64,000 bases of DNA from Neorhizobium galegae (GTDB lineage Bacteria; Pseudomonadota; Alphaproteobacteria; Rhizobiales; Rhizobiaceae). The notes under the pieces are model-generated. The model saw nothing but the letters and a program-made list of their open reading frames with translations. It was not told the DNA's origin and made no database searches. The position numbers and the translations under genes were made by a program. Positions 46,324-55,012 of this stretch are shown here, piece after piece (positions within the stretch are counted from its first letter, which is position 1; each line of letters opens with the position of its first letter). The stretch spans positions 1,431,501-1,495,500 of the forward strand of contig NZ_CP090095.1 of NCBI RefSeq assembly GCF_021391675.1, in the 5' to 3' direction.

Positions 46324-46868
46324 GACACGGCCTCCTTCTTCCTGCGATGATAATGGCGGTTGGCTTTGACCCGGTTGCCGCACACCGCCATGTCGCACCA
46401 GGTGCGGCTGCGGTTTTTGCTGCGGTCGATGAACAGCCAGCCGCAACTGCCGCAGATCTTCATCCGCGCGATTTCCGTCTCGGCAAGCAGCCTGAGCGCC
46501 GAATGGGCGGTCGCCGCCTCCAGCGAGTGTTTCTCGGCGCGGCGCAGGATGGCGGCGGTCGCCTCAAGGAAATCGGCGAGCAGCGTCTGTGCGTCGTCGC
46601 CCAGCACCCGGCAGCGAAAATAGCGGTCGATCGCTTCACGCAGCGCGATGAACCGCGTGTGGTTCTCGGGCTCTACCGGCGCGAGATCGCCGAACAGTGC
46701 CCGTTCGGCGGAGAATTTTTCGGCCGCTTTCGGAAAGGCGTCCATCTGCTGCGGCTCGGCGAGCCGGTCGATGCTGCGCTCGGGGTCGAAGCGCAGGATG
46801 ACGCTGTTGGCGACATCAAGCGCCAGCGCGCCACCGGCAAAACGATGCGGGGTCCAGGAAAAGCTCAT
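46320..46868 (-). CDS. CGNR zinc-finger protein, probable transcriptional regulator
   Basis: 182 residues. The N-terminal ABATE-like domain (FAGGALALDVANSVILR, RFIALREAIDRYF) and the C-terminal CGNR finger (ICGSCGWLFIDRSKNRSRTWCDMAVCGNRVKANRHY, of which the key residues are CxxC, then WCDMxxCGNR) are the family hallmarks. CGNR proteins are presumed DNA-binding regulators. It overlaps the downstream lipoprotein gene and diverges from the LivH-like permease gene across 63 bp, making that gene a candidate target. Confidence 0.88.
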   Translation of the reverse strand: MSFSWTPHRFAGGALALDVANSVILRFDPERSIDRLAEPQQMDAFPKAAEKFSAERALFGDLAPVEPENHTRFIALREAIDRYFRCRVLGDDAQTLLADFLEATAAILRRAEKHSLEAATAHSALRLLAETEIARMKICGSCGWLFIDRSKNRSRTWCDMAVCGNRVKANRHYHRRKKEAVS

Positions 46869-46931
46869 GCGATATTATAACTGGTAAAATGCGAATGACC
46901 AGTTATATTCATTGCCGCTATCGGAGTGCCC

Positions 46932-47828
46932 ATGGCCTATCTGCTGCAGCAACTGGCGAACGCGGTTCCGCTGGCGGCGCTCTATGCGACGCTCGCCTTC
47001 GGATATTCGATCGCCTTTGCCGTGACGAAGCGAGCCGACATCACCTATGGGGCGATCTTTGCCTTTTCCGGCCATCTCTACCTGCTCTTCGCCCATTTCG
47101 GCTGGGACCGGCTGTGGCTGATCCTGCCGGCCGCATTGGGGCTCGGTGCTGCGGCCGGGATCGCCGGCGGCATCGGGGCAGGGGTGACGATCGGGCAGCT
47201 GGTGATGCGGCCGCTGGCAAAGATCTCGCCGAATGCGGTGATCGTCGCCTCGCTCGGCGCGCTGATGGTGCTGATGGAAGGCGCCCGGATCGCCGCCGAC
47301 ACGCGCGAACTCTGGCTGCCGCCATTCCTCAACGACGCGGTCGTCTTCTGGCACGCAGACGGCTTTCCGGTGACACTGACCCTGATCCAGCTCATCAACA
47401 TCGCCGTCATGCTGATGGTCATCGGCGCGGGCTATCTGGTGCTGGCGCGCACCCATTGGGGCCGCATGTGGCGGGCGGTCTCGGACGATCCGCTGGCGGC
47501 TGAACTCTCCGGCACCAATTCCGCGCGGGTCTTCGTCGTGGCTTATGCGGCAGCCGCGCTCTACGCCTCGATCTGCGGCGTGCTCGCCACCTCCCATTAC
47601 GGCACGATGGATTTTGGCGCGGGCCTGCTGTTCGGGCTGAAGGTCGTGCTGATCGCCGCCGCCGGCGGCCATTCCAACCCGCTGCGCTCGGCCGCCGGCG
47701 CCGCCATCATCGGGCTCGCCGAGACGCTCTGGAGCGGCTACGGCCCGATCGTCTGGCGCGACCTCGTGATCGTCGCCTTGCTGGTGATGGTTTTGGTGAT
47801 GAGCCGGCGGGAGCGGGTGGTACCGTAG
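46932..47828 (+). CDS. Lone LivH-type ABC transporter permease
   Basis: A 298-residue membrane protein with about eight hydrophobic segments and the LivH/BPD-transp-2 pattern AFGYSIAFAVTKRADITYGAIFAF and RAVSDDPLAAELSGTNSARVFV. In typical operons it works with LivM, LivF/G ATPases and a binding protein; none of these is adjacent here. Substrate cannot be assigned from one subunit. ATG 46932 has CGGAG ahead; a GTG at 46926 adds two residues. Its stop abuts the stop of moaE on the other strand. Confidence 0.8.
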   Translation: MAYLLQQLANAVPLAALYATLAFGYSIAFAVTKRADITYGAIFAFSGHLYLLFAHFGWDRLWLILPAALGLGAAAGIAGGIGAGVTIGQLVMRPLAKISPNAVIVASLGALMVLMEGARIAADTRELWLPPFLNDAVVFWHADGFPVTLTLIQLINIAVMLMVIGAGYLVLARTHWGRMWRAVSDDPLAAELSGTNSARVFVVAYAAAALYASICGVLATSHYGTMDFGAGLLFGLKVVLIAAAGGHSNPLRSAAGAAIIGLAETLWSGYGPIVWRDLVIVALLVMVLVMSRRERVVP

Positions 47829-48287
47829 TCACCGCCACTTGTCGCGCGCAGTGTCGTCCGCGTCCTTGGCGGCGATCCAGTCGCCTTGGGCGCCGTCGGC
47901 GGTGTGTTCCTTCTTCCAGAAGGGGGCTGAGGTCTTCAAAAAGTCCATGACGAAATTGGCGCCGTCGAAGGCGGCCTGCCGGTGCGGGGCGGCGGCGATA
48001 ACCAGCACGATGTTTTCGCCAGGCAGGATTTTGCCAAAGCGGTGGATGGCGGTGAGGCCGAGGAGCGAGAAACGCTCGATCGCCAGTTCGCTGATGCGGA
48101 GCATCTCCGCTTCCGCCATGCCGGGATAATGTTCGAGCTCCAGGGCCGACAGCGCACCCTGCTCATCGCGGCAGAGGCCGGTGAAGGTGACGACGGCGCC
48201 GATGTTCTTGCGGTCTGCGGTCAGCGCTGTGACTTCTGCCTGCAGGTCGAAGTCGGTGGGTTGGACGCGGATGGTGGGAGCGGTCAT
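47829..48287 (-). CDS. moaE: Molybdopterin synthase catalytic subunit
   Basis: With MoaD, it inserts sulfur into precursor Z to make molybdopterin. The 152-residue product has VVTFTGLCRDEQG, LELEHYPGMAEAEM, IHRFGKILPGENIVLV and the Lys-containing FLKTSAPFWKKEH active-site stretch. Starts at ATG 48287. It is 70 bp downstream of moaD in the same direction. Confidence 0.96.
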   Translation of the reverse strand: MTAPTIRVQPTDFDLQAEVTALTADRKNIGAVVTFTGLCRDEQGALSALELEHYPGMAEAEMLRISELAIERFSLLGLTAIHRFGKILPGENIVLVIAAAPHRQAAFDGANFVMDFLKTSAPFWKKEHTADGAQGDWIAAKDADDTARDKWR

Positions 48288-48357
48288 GGGCAGCCTCTTC
48301 CTCTCCCCGCTGGGGAGGAGTGGGGTGTTCCGCAACTGGCGCCGGCCCCAGTCATCA

Positions 48358-48615
48358 TCACCCGCCCGTCATCGGCGGGAAGATGCCGATCTCGCGCGCG
48401 CCGGCGATCGGCTCGTCGTGTTCGGCATGTTCCTGGTTGATGGCGACGCGGATCACGTCGGGGAACTGCAGCGCGTTCTCGTATTCCTCGCCGAGCGTCG
48501 TCAGATGCGCGAGCAGGTCATTGACCGTGACGACGCCTGCCGGCAGGTCGAGATCCTCCTCGGATTTGCCGATCCGTTCGCGCACCCAGGCGAAATAGAC
48601 GAGTTTGACGGTCAT
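48358..48615 (-). CDS. moaD: Molybdopterin synthase sulfur-carrier subunit
   Basis: Ubiquitin-like carrier that holds the thiocarboxylate. The 85-residue product begins VKLVYFAWVRERIGKSEE and ends FPPMTGG, with the required C-terminal Gly-Gly. Overlaps the pgsA stop by 4 bp (ATGA), so it is coupled to pgsA. Confidence 0.96.
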   Translation of the reverse strand: MTVKLVYFAWVRERIGKSEEDLDLPAGVVTVNDLLAHLTTLGEEYENALQFPDVIRVAINQEHAEHDEPIAGAREIGIFPPMTGG

Positions 48616-49199
48616 TCTTCGTCCACCAGATGTTTGACGCCGGCCTTGAAGTAATCATAGCCCGAGTAGAAGGTCAGGATCGCGGCGAGCCAGAGAAGCA
48701 CGATGCCCATCTGGGTCGTGTAGGGCAGGATCTTGTCGCCGGCAGGCCCGGCAAGCAGGAAGGCGATCGACACCATCTGGATCGTCGTCTTCCATTTGGC
48801 TATGCGCGTCACCGGCACGGAGACCTTCAGCGCAGCCAGGTATTCGCGCAGGCCCGAGACCAGGATTTCGCGGCAGAGGATGGTGATTGCCGCCCAGAGC
48901 GACCAGCCGGCGATCGTCTGGTCGGCGGCCAGCAACAGCAGCACGGCGGCGACCAGCAGCTTGTCGGCGATCGGATCGAGCATCCGGCCGATATTCGACG
49001 TCTGGTTCCAGATGCGGGCGAGATAACCGTCGAGATAGTCTGTGATCGACGCGACAGCGAAAAGCACCAGCGCTGTCCAGCGCGCCACATCGGAGCTTTC
49101 AAGCTGCCCCTCGATGAAAAAGCAGCCGACGATGATCGGCACCGCCACGATGCGCGCATAGGTCAGAAGATTGGGAATATTGTATGCGCGCGACGCCAT
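48612..49199 (-). CDS. pgsA: CDP-diacylglycerol-glycerol-3-phosphate phosphatidyltransferase
   Basis: Makes phosphatidylglycerophosphate for phosphatidylglycerol. A 195-residue membrane protein with the CDP-alcohol phosphotransferase motif D-Y-L-D-G-Y-L-A-R followed by eight residues and G-R-M-L-D-P-I-A-D near residue 60. It lies between uvrC and moaD, an arrangement I recall from other rhizobia. Confidence 0.95.
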   Translation of the reverse strand: MASRAYNIPNLLTYARIVAVPIIVGCFFIEGQLESSDVARWTALVLFAVASITDYLDGYLARIWNQTSNIGRMLDPIADKLLVAAVLLLLAADQTIAGWSLWAAITILCREILVSGLREYLAALKVSVPVTRIAKWKTTIQMVSIAFLLAGPAGDKILPYTTQMGIVLLWLAAILTFYSGYDYFKAGVKHLVDEE

Positions 49200-49296
49200 G
49201 GAGAGCCTTCCGGATGTTTGCTCCTAGTTGATGCCTCAGGAGGAAGGCGTCAACATGTTCCCGCGGCTTTTTTACAGCCGATTGCGTCGGACCGAT

Positions 49297-51336
49297 TTAA
49301 CCCGCCCGGTTCTCGTGAAAGTGATTATAAATCTGCTTGGCGACGGCCTCCGAAATTCCCTCGACCGCCATGAGGTCGGTCAGGCCCGCGCGCGACACCG
49401 CCTTCGCCGTGCCGAAATGCTGCAGCAGCTTGCGCTTGCGGCCAGGCCCGATCCCTGAAATCTCGTCAAGCGGGTTCTTGACCATCTCCTTCTTGCGCCG
49501 CGCCCGGTGCGAGCCGATCGCGAAACGATGCGCCTCGTCGCGCATGCGCTGGATGAAATAGAGGACCGGATCGCGCGGCGGCAGCGAGAAGTCGGACCGT
49601 CCGTCGGCGAAGAACCGCTCGCGGCCGGCATCTCGGTCGACGCCCTTGGCGACGCCGATCGCGGTCACCACGTCGCGGATGCCGAGCTCGTCGAGAATGG
49701 CGCGCACCGCGCTCATCTGGCCCTGGCCGCCGTCGATCAGGATCACGTCCGGCCAGGCGGGGAAAGCGGCATCGGCCACATCCTCGGCGCTGGCGCCGGC
49801 AGCAGCGGTGCGGTCCGGAATGCCCTCTTCCTTGAGGAGGCGGCTGAAACGGCGGGTCATCACCTCGCGCATCATGCCAAAGTCGTCGCCGGGGGTGATG
49901 TCGGTCGATTTGATGTTGAACTTGCGGTACTGGCTCTTCACGAAACCTTCCGGCCCCGCCACCACCATGCCGCCAACGGCATTGGTGCCCATGATATGGG
50001 AGTTGTCGTAGATCTCGATCCGGCGCGGCACGAAGGACAGGCCGAAGGTCTCGGCCAGGCCCTGCAGCAGGCGCGCCTGCGACGAGGTCTCGGCAAGCCT
50101 ACGGCCATGCGCCTCGCGGGCGTTCGCCAGCACGTGGTCGGTCAGGTCCTTCTTCTCGCCCCGCTGCGGCACGGAAATCGTCACCTTGTGGCCGGCCTTT
50201 TCGCAAAAGGCGAGCGCCAGCAGGTCCTGTTCCTCGACGGTTTCCGACAGCAGGATCTGTTTCGGCACCGGCTTGTCGTCATAGAACTGCGCGAGGAAGG
50301 CGTTGAGCACTTCCGCGCCGGAGAGCTGCGGATCGGCCTTCGGGAAATAGGCGCGGTTGCCCCAGTTCTGGCCGGTTCTGAAAAAGAACACCTGGATGCA
50401 GAAGAGGCCGCCCTCGCTGTAGATGGCGAAGACATCCGCCTCTTCGACGCCGGCCGGGTTGATACCCTGGTGGCTCTGGACGTGGGAGAGCGCCGCCAGC
50501 CGGTCGCGATAGATCGCGGCACGTTCGAAATCCAGGTCCTCGGAGGCTTCCGCCATCTGGTGGGCGATCGCCGACTTGACGTTCTGGCTCTTGCCGGAGA
50601 GGAAGTCCTTGGCTTCGCCGACCAGCGCCGCATAGCCCTCGTTGCTGATCTCATGGGTGCATGGCCCCGAACAGCGCTTGATCTGGAAGAGCAGGCAGGG
50701 CCTGGTGCGGGTCTCGAAGACGCTATCGGTGCAGGTGCGCAACAGGAAGGCGCGCTGCAGCGAATTGATGGTGCGGCCGACGGCAGCGGCCGACGCGAAG
50801 GGGCCGAAATAGTCGCCTTTGCGCGCCCGCGCGCCGCGATGCTTGAAGATCGCCGGTGCCCGGTGGTCGCCGGTGATCATGATATAGGGGAAGGACTTGT
50901 CGTCGCGCAGAAGAACGTTGAAGCGCGGCCGCAAGCGCTTGATGAGATTGGCTTCGAGCAGCAGCGCCTCGGTCTCCGTCCGCGTCGTGACGAATTCCAT
51001 ATGGGTGGTTTCGCGCACCATCTTGGCGATGCGGTTGGAATGGACACGGCCCTGCGCATAATTGCCGACGCGCTTCTTGAGGCTGCGCGCCTTGCCGACG
51101 TAAAGCACGTCCTGTGCATCGTTGAACATGCGGTAGACGCCCGGCGCATTCGGCAGGTGCTTGACGAATTCGGCGATCAGGTCGGCGCCTTTCAGGCCGC
51201 TGTCGTTCTTCCAGCCTTCGTTCCAGTCGATCGACGCGGCAGGGCCTTGGGCCGGCTCGGTGACCAGCACATCGTCGTCGTCTTCTTCCGTCTCGTCATA
51301 GAGAACGCCGCCGTCGGGCAGCTTCGTTCCGTTCAT
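49297..51336 (-). CDS. uvrC: UvrABC system protein C
   Basis: Dual-incision nuclease of nucleotide excision repair. From ATG 51336 it has 679 residues: a ~60-residue acidic N-terminal extension (EETEEDDDD), GIY-YIG domain ([21 protein letters not shown]), UVR region, the RNase H-like C-terminal nuclease domain ([31 protein letters not shown]) and a tandem helix-hairpin-helix end ([20 protein letters not shown]). The chosen ATG follows GGAGACTATGGA. Confidence 0.96.
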   Translation of the reverse strand: MNGTKLPDGGVLYDETEEDDDDVLVTEPAQGPAASIDWNEGWKNDSGLKGADLIAEFVKHLPNAPGVYRMFNDAQDVLYVGKARSLKKRVGNYAQGRVHSNRIAKMVRETTHMEFVTTRTETEALLLEANLIKRLRPRFNVLLRDDKSFPYIMITGDHRAPAIFKHRGARARKGDYFGPFASAAAVGRTINSLQRAFLLRTCTDSVFETRTRPCLLFQIKRCSGPCTHEISNEGYAALVGEAKDFLSGKSQNVKSAIAHQMAEASEDLDFERAAIYRDRLAALSHVQSHQGINPAGVEEADVFAIYSEGGLFCIQVFFFRTGQNWGNRAYFPKADPQLSGAEVLNAFLAQFYDDKPVPKQILLSETVEEQDLLALAFCEKAGHKVTISVPQRGEKKDLTDHVLANAREAHGRRLAETSSQARLLQGLAETFGLSFVPRRIEIYDNSHIMGTNAVGGMVVAGPEGFVKSQYRKFNIKSTDITPGDDFGMMREVMTRRFSRLLKEEGIPDRTAAAGASAEDVADAAFPAWPDVILIDGGQGQMSAVRAILDELGIRDVVTAIGVAKGVDRDAGRERFFADGRSDFSLPPRDPVLYFIQRMRDEAHRFAIGSHRARRKKEMVKNPLDEISGIGPGRKRKLLQHFGTAKAVSRAGLTDLMAVEGISEAVAKQIYNHFHENRAG

Positions 51337-52019
51337 TCCATAGTCTCCGCCGGATGTCGGCATCCGGCCATTACCGATCTCGAACCCTGAACCATGACAT
51401 GTGCGCGCGATCGGCGGCTTGTCAAAATATTGCGGTGAAGCGCCCCGATTCCCTGCATGGAAGGCCGCTGCCGGAGAAATAGTGCGTCGAGGCAGATTTT
51501 GAAAGCGCTGGGGAGAATTCCGCCCCGTGCTCTTGACGAAGGCCGAAATGGCCGTTCCCGGGGTGGAATATTTAAGGCAGAAATCCGGCGGCAGGCACCG
51601 CCAGCTCCAGGCGTCCGCCTGCGGAGAGGGGAAATACGTCCGTGTTTCTGCTCAGATTTCGTTTTCTACAAGCACCCGATCCGGTTTTGCTGCGAATACA
51701 AGTCGAACTTGGCGAGTGGCGCCCGCGCCGGTTCCCGCCGGCAGGTGTATTGACTAAGTTGTGCTTTAGGTTTAAGAAGTAATTTATAAATGTAAAAATA
51801 TTTATATTCAAAGTAAGCATTGCTTAAGGTTAATCAAATGTGTGTTGCGATACAGCAACATCAAATTTTGGCCTTCTGTGCGCCACAATCAATTCACATT
51901 TCGGCTCTTTCTATTCCTCAATTGACCTCCACATTCCGTTTCAGCGAGCAGGGAACAAATGTGTCGCCAACCATGTTGTCGCGGCGAATTCCCGGCGCAG
52001 CAGTAAAAGGAGAAAATGT
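51337..52019. other. 683-bp intergenic region between uvrC and the outer-membrane protein gene
   Basis: No gene supported. Frames of 76-98 codons in 51457-51757 on the plus strand have no recognisable features. The segment 51750-51840 is strongly AT-rich and probably holds the promoter of the porin gene; TTGACT at about 51749 has a weak -10 (TAAGAA) 17 bp later, and TTTATAAAT lies near 51783. A 6-bp hairpin TGTTGC-GATACA-GCAACA lies at about 51842-51859. The long leader is unusual for the porin gene and may be regulated. Confidence 0.5.
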
Positions 52020-52655
52020 ATGCGTACTCTCATCGCAACTCTGATGGCCTCGGCAGCCAGCTTCATCGCCATCTCTGCGGCCAATGCCGCTGATGCCGTC
52101 GAACAAATTCCGCAGGCCCCGGTTGCAGTCGAAGAGCCGGCCCCGGCCGCCAGCTGGCAGGGTTTCTATCTCGGTGGTTATGGTCAGTATGACTGGGGTC
52201 GCTTCGGTAGCGGCGACCGTGACGGCCAGTTCGGCGGCGGTGCTTATACGGGCTACAACTTCCAGAGCGGTTCGATCGTCTACGGTGTCGAAGCAGACGT
52301 CGGCTACAACGGCACGAAGAGCACCACGGATGACGGCTTTGAAGGCAAGGCCGGCTGGAACGGCTCTGTTCGCGGCCGCGTCGGCTACGACCTCAACCCC
52401 TTCCTGATCTACGGTACGGCCGGTGTCGCCCTGCAGGACAACGAACTGAGCGACGCGACTTCGTCCGACAACAAGACCGCCGTCGGTTATACGGTCGGTG
52501 CCGGTGCCGAAGCCTTCGTCACCAACAACATCACCGCTCGTGTCGAATACCGTTACACGGATTTCGGTTCGGACAGCTACTCGCTCGATTCCGGTTCGGT
52601 TTCGAAGGGCTTCGACGATCACAGCGTCAAGGTCGGTATCGGCGTGAAGTTCTAA
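52020..52655 (+). CDS. Outer-membrane beta-barrel protein (Omp25/RopB-like)
   Basis: 211 residues: signal peptide (MRTLIATLMASAASFIAISA, cleavage near ANA-ADA at about 23), a short Pro/Ala-rich linker, then an eight-stranded-type barrel with alternating aromatic residues (WQGFYLGGYGQYDWG, RVEYRYTDFGSDSY) ending in VKVGIGVKF with the terminal Phe needed for BAM insertion. This is the class of abundant Omp25/RopB-like porins of Rhizobiales. AAAAGGAGAAAATGT precedes the ATG, and a strong terminator follows at 52681, so monocistronic. Confidence 0.9.
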   Translation: MRTLIATLMASAASFIAISAANAADAVEQIPQAPVAVEEPAPAASWQGFYLGGYGQYDWGRFGSGDRDGQFGGGAYTGYNFQSGSIVYGVEADVGYNGTKSTTDDGFEGKAGWNGSVRGRVGYDLNPFLIYGTAGVALQDNELSDATSSDNKTAVGYTVGAGAEAFVTNNITARVEYRYTDFGSDSYSLDSGSVSKGFDDHSVKVGIGVKF

Positions 52656-52680
52656 TTTCGATAGCCTTAACAGGCTGGGG

Positions 52681-52712
52681 AAAGCCCGGGCTTCGGCCCG
52701 GGCTTTTTTTTG
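52681..52712 (+). terminator. Strong terminator of the outer-membrane protein gene
   Basis: AAAGCCCGGGC, TTCG tetraloop, GCCCGGGC and nine T. The T-run lies at 52704-52712; the GST stop on the other strand is at 52715. Confidence 0.93.
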
Positions 52713-52714
52713 TT

Positions 52715-53311
52715 TCAGGCCGCCGATTTCATGGCGGTATAGGAGGCGAAGCGCTTGGTGAAGACGTCCGGCCAGGAGGCGAGCTCCGGTCGGCCTTCGG
52801 CCCATTGCCCGTTGAAGCGCAGATCGAGGTAACCGATCAACGCAGCCAGCGCAAAATGGCCGCCATGCAATTTCTTGCCCGTCTTCGGCAAATTGTTCTC
52901 CAGGTGATCGAGGCCGCGCACCACCTTGCCCCATTGTTTGTCGATCCACGGCTGATGGACCTTGTCCTCGTCGCGCGAGCGACGCTCGTAGACGATCGCC
53001 AGCAGGCAATCCATCATGCCGTCGCAAAGCGCTTCCAGCACCTCCGCCTCGGTGCGCTTCGCATCCTTCTTCGGATAGAGCTTGCCGCCCGACTGGCGAT
53101 CGAGCCAATGCATGATCGCGATGCTGTCGTAGATCGGCGGCTCGCCATCACGGATCAGCACCGGGATCTTGCCGAGCGGGTTGTTGCTCACGAGTTCCGG
53201 CGGGGCGGCGTTGGTGTCGGTCTTCACCTCGGCGATCTCGATGCCGAGATGGCGCGCCGCCATGCGCACCTTGGCGGAATAGGGCGAGGCCGGGGAATAC
53301 AGCAGCTTCAT
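52715..53311 (-). CDS. Glutathione S-transferase family protein
   Basis: 198 residues from ATG 53311 (MKLLYSPASPYSAKVRMAARHLG), with the thioredoxin-like fold, the NNPLGKIPVLI cis-Pro segment and the DSIAIMHWLD glutathione-site motif; helical C-terminal domain with DKQWGKVVRGLDHLE. An in-frame ATG at 53338 would overlap the RNase T2 stop and add nine residues; not chosen. It belongs to a different class from the GST at 44502. Likely co-transcribed with the RNase gene 23 bp upstream. Confidence 0.86.
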   Translation of the reverse strand: MKLLYSPASPYSAKVRMAARHLGIEIAEVKTDTNAAPPELVSNNPLGKIPVLIRDGEPPIYDSIAIMHWLDRQSGGKLYPKKDAKRTEAEVLEALCDGMMDCLLAIVYERRSRDEDKVHQPWIDKQWGKVVRGLDHLENNLPKTGKKLHGGHFALAALIGYLDLRFNGQWAEGRPELASWPDVFTKRFASYTAMKSAA

Positions 53312-53334
53312 GGTCTTGTCCTTCTCGATAAATG

Positions 53335-54000
53335 TCATCGTGCCGGCGGCAGGGTGATCTGGCTGATCCGGCAGCCGTCACGATCGACCTCGGCGCAATC
53401 TCGGAACTGTAGGTCCTTGGTGAGGCAGATGCGCACCTCCTCCAGCTGCCGGCCTTCGCAACTCGTCGAAATGCCGCGCCGGCTCATGCCCGGATTGGCG
53501 GCGAGGAACTTCTCCTCGATCTGGTCGGCCGACAGCGTCAGGGCCGCGTCGCCGCGGGACAGGTCGGCTGGCAGTTTGACCCGCGAAAAGGCGTCACGCA
53601 GTTTGCCGAAATAATCACGCTGGCTGAGGCCGGTGCAGCTTCCGTGCTTGCGCCACTGATGGCCGATCAGCCCCATCGACGGCATGATGTCGAAGAGTGG
53701 TTGGCCGAGCGATTGCGGCACGCGGCCCGGTTCCTTCGTTTCGCAGAAATCCGGATAGCCTTTTTCGTATTGGGGCCAAAGCCCGTGGACGATGAAGCGG
53801 AAGTCCTTGTCCGTGCTGCATTGCTGGTCGTTCTTGCCGCCGCTCTGCGAAGCGCAGAAGGTCGGCGACCAGGAAAGCGACAGGACGTAGAAATCGAACT
53901 GTCCTGTGTGATCCTGCCGATTGTCCGATCGGCGCTCCTGGGCGGAGGCGGTGGATGCGAAAAGCGCGAGAAAAAGGAAAGCGATAAATCGGTTGGTCAT
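53335..54000 (-). CDS. Ribonuclease T2 family enzyme, secreted
   Basis: 221 residues with a signal peptide (MTNRFIAFLFLALFASTASA). The two RNase T2 catalytic motifs are readable: CAS1 FIVHGLWPQ (His) and CAS2 GHQWRKHGSC (His, Lys, His; the family's usual HEWEKHG is GHQWRKHG here, so Glu is replaced by Gln/Arg-type residues). Multiple Cys suggest disulfides, fitting a periplasmic or secreted enzyme such as E. coli RNase I. The ATG at 54000 is the one with the signal peptide; the frame remains open into rlmJ, but without features. Confidence 0.85.
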   Translation of the reverse strand: MTNRFIAFLFLALFASTASAQERRSDNRQDHTGQFDFYVLSLSWSPTFCASQSGGKNDQQCSTDKDFRFIVHGLWPQYEKGYPDFCETKEPGRVPQSLGQPLFDIMPSMGLIGHQWRKHGSCTGLSQRDYFGKLRDAFSRVKLPADLSRGDAALTLSADQIEEKFLAANPGMSRRGISTSCEGRQLEEVRICLTKDLQFRDCAEVDRDGCRISQITLPPAR

Positions 54001-54050
54001 CGGCCAGCCCCCTGCAATGCGCGGCACCATGGGCGGGAAGCCCCGCCCGG

Positions 54051-54929
54051 TCAAGACTCCGAATCGAGGTCGTTGTCGACAGTCTCGCCGGTCAGCCAGA
54101 AGGCTCGTTGCGAGGCGAACCGATCCTGCGCCAGGATGGTTTTCAAGGTCGGCAGGAACGTGTGCAACTCGTCCTTCAGCGTGAAGGGCGGGTTGACGAT
54201 GATGAGGCCGGAGCCGGACAAACCGGTCGTCTCGCGGTCGCTTTGAACGGTCAATTCGGCACACAGCATTTTCGGGATGTCCAGCGCCTTCAAATCGTCG
54301 TGGAAGGCCTTGAGCGGCGCGCCCTTCTTGATCGGATACCAGAGGCAGTAGGTGCCGCTCTGGAACCGGCGCCAGGCGGTGAACAGGCCTTTCACCAGCC
54401 GCTGGTATTCGCCTTCTTCCTCGAAAGGCGGATCGACGAGCACGATTCCGCGCTTTTCCTTCGGCGGCAGATGGGCGCCGAGCGCCAGCCAGCCGTCGAG
54501 TTCGGTGGCACGCACCTGGAAATCGCCTTCGAACAGATTGTGCAGGCGGTTGAAATCCTCCGGATGCAGTTCCATCGCCGACAACCGGTCCTGTGGGCGG
54601 AACAGCATGCGGGCAAGTTTCGGCGAACCGGGATAGAGTTTCAGTGCGCCGGTGGGGTTCAATTCCCTGACCGCGGTCAAATAAGGCTCCAGCAGGTCTG
54701 CGACCTTTGCCGGCAGTTCCGCTTCCATCAGCCGGCCGATGCCGTCGCGCCATTCGCCGGTCTTCTGCGCCTCGTCCGAGGAAAGGTCGTAAAGGCCGAT
54801 GCCGGCATGGGTATCCAGCAGGCGAAAAGCCTTGTCCTTGTTCTGGGCATAGCGGATCAGCCGCGCCAGGACCGCGTGTTTCAGGACATCGGCGAAATTG
54901 CCCGCGTGATAGATGTGCCGGTAGTTCAT
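54051..54929 (-). CDS. rlmJ: 23S rRNA (adenine2030-N6)-methyltransferase
   Basis: A SAM-dependent rRNA methyltransferase of 292 residues. It starts MNYRHIYHAGNFADVLKHAVL, the distinctive RlmJ start, has LLDTHAGIGLYDLS (SAM-binding motif I) and the catalytic (N/D)PPF/Y motif in VLVDPPFEEEGEY and LIIVNPPFTL (a second similar motif near the C-terminus). Divergent from the molybdopterin oxidoreductase gene. Confidence 0.93.
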   Translation of the reverse strand: MNYRHIYHAGNFADVLKHAVLARLIRYAQNKDKAFRLLDTHAGIGLYDLSSDEAQKTGEWRDGIGRLMEAELPAKVADLLEPYLTAVRELNPTGALKLYPGSPKLARMLFRPQDRLSAMELHPEDFNRLHNLFEGDFQVRATELDGWLALGAHLPPKEKRGIVLVDPPFEEEGEYQRLVKGLFTAWRRFQSGTYCLWYPIKKGAPLKAFHDDLKALDIPKMLCAELTVQSDRETTGLSGSGLIIVNPPFTLKDELHTFLPTLKTILAQDRFASQRAFWLTGETVDNDLDSES

Positions 54930-55012
54930 CGTTGCTGGTGTCTCGCTTGAATTAAATTGATGCGCTGCAAATCACGCTTTTTGCGGACGTCAGCTTGCAA
55001 TATAGAAAAGCC

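Noticed and set aside
49507..51390. Open frame of about 630 codons antisense to uvrC
   Set aside because: uvrC is unmistakable on the minus strand.
51457..51757. Small plus-strand frames in the uvrC to porin gap
   Set aside because: No ribosome-binding site, no recognisable features, Arg/Pro-rich composition of random GC-rich frames.
54001..54753. N-terminal extension of the RNase T2 protein to 472 residues
   Set aside because: It overlaps rlmJ in another frame and would place the signal peptide in the middle of the protein.
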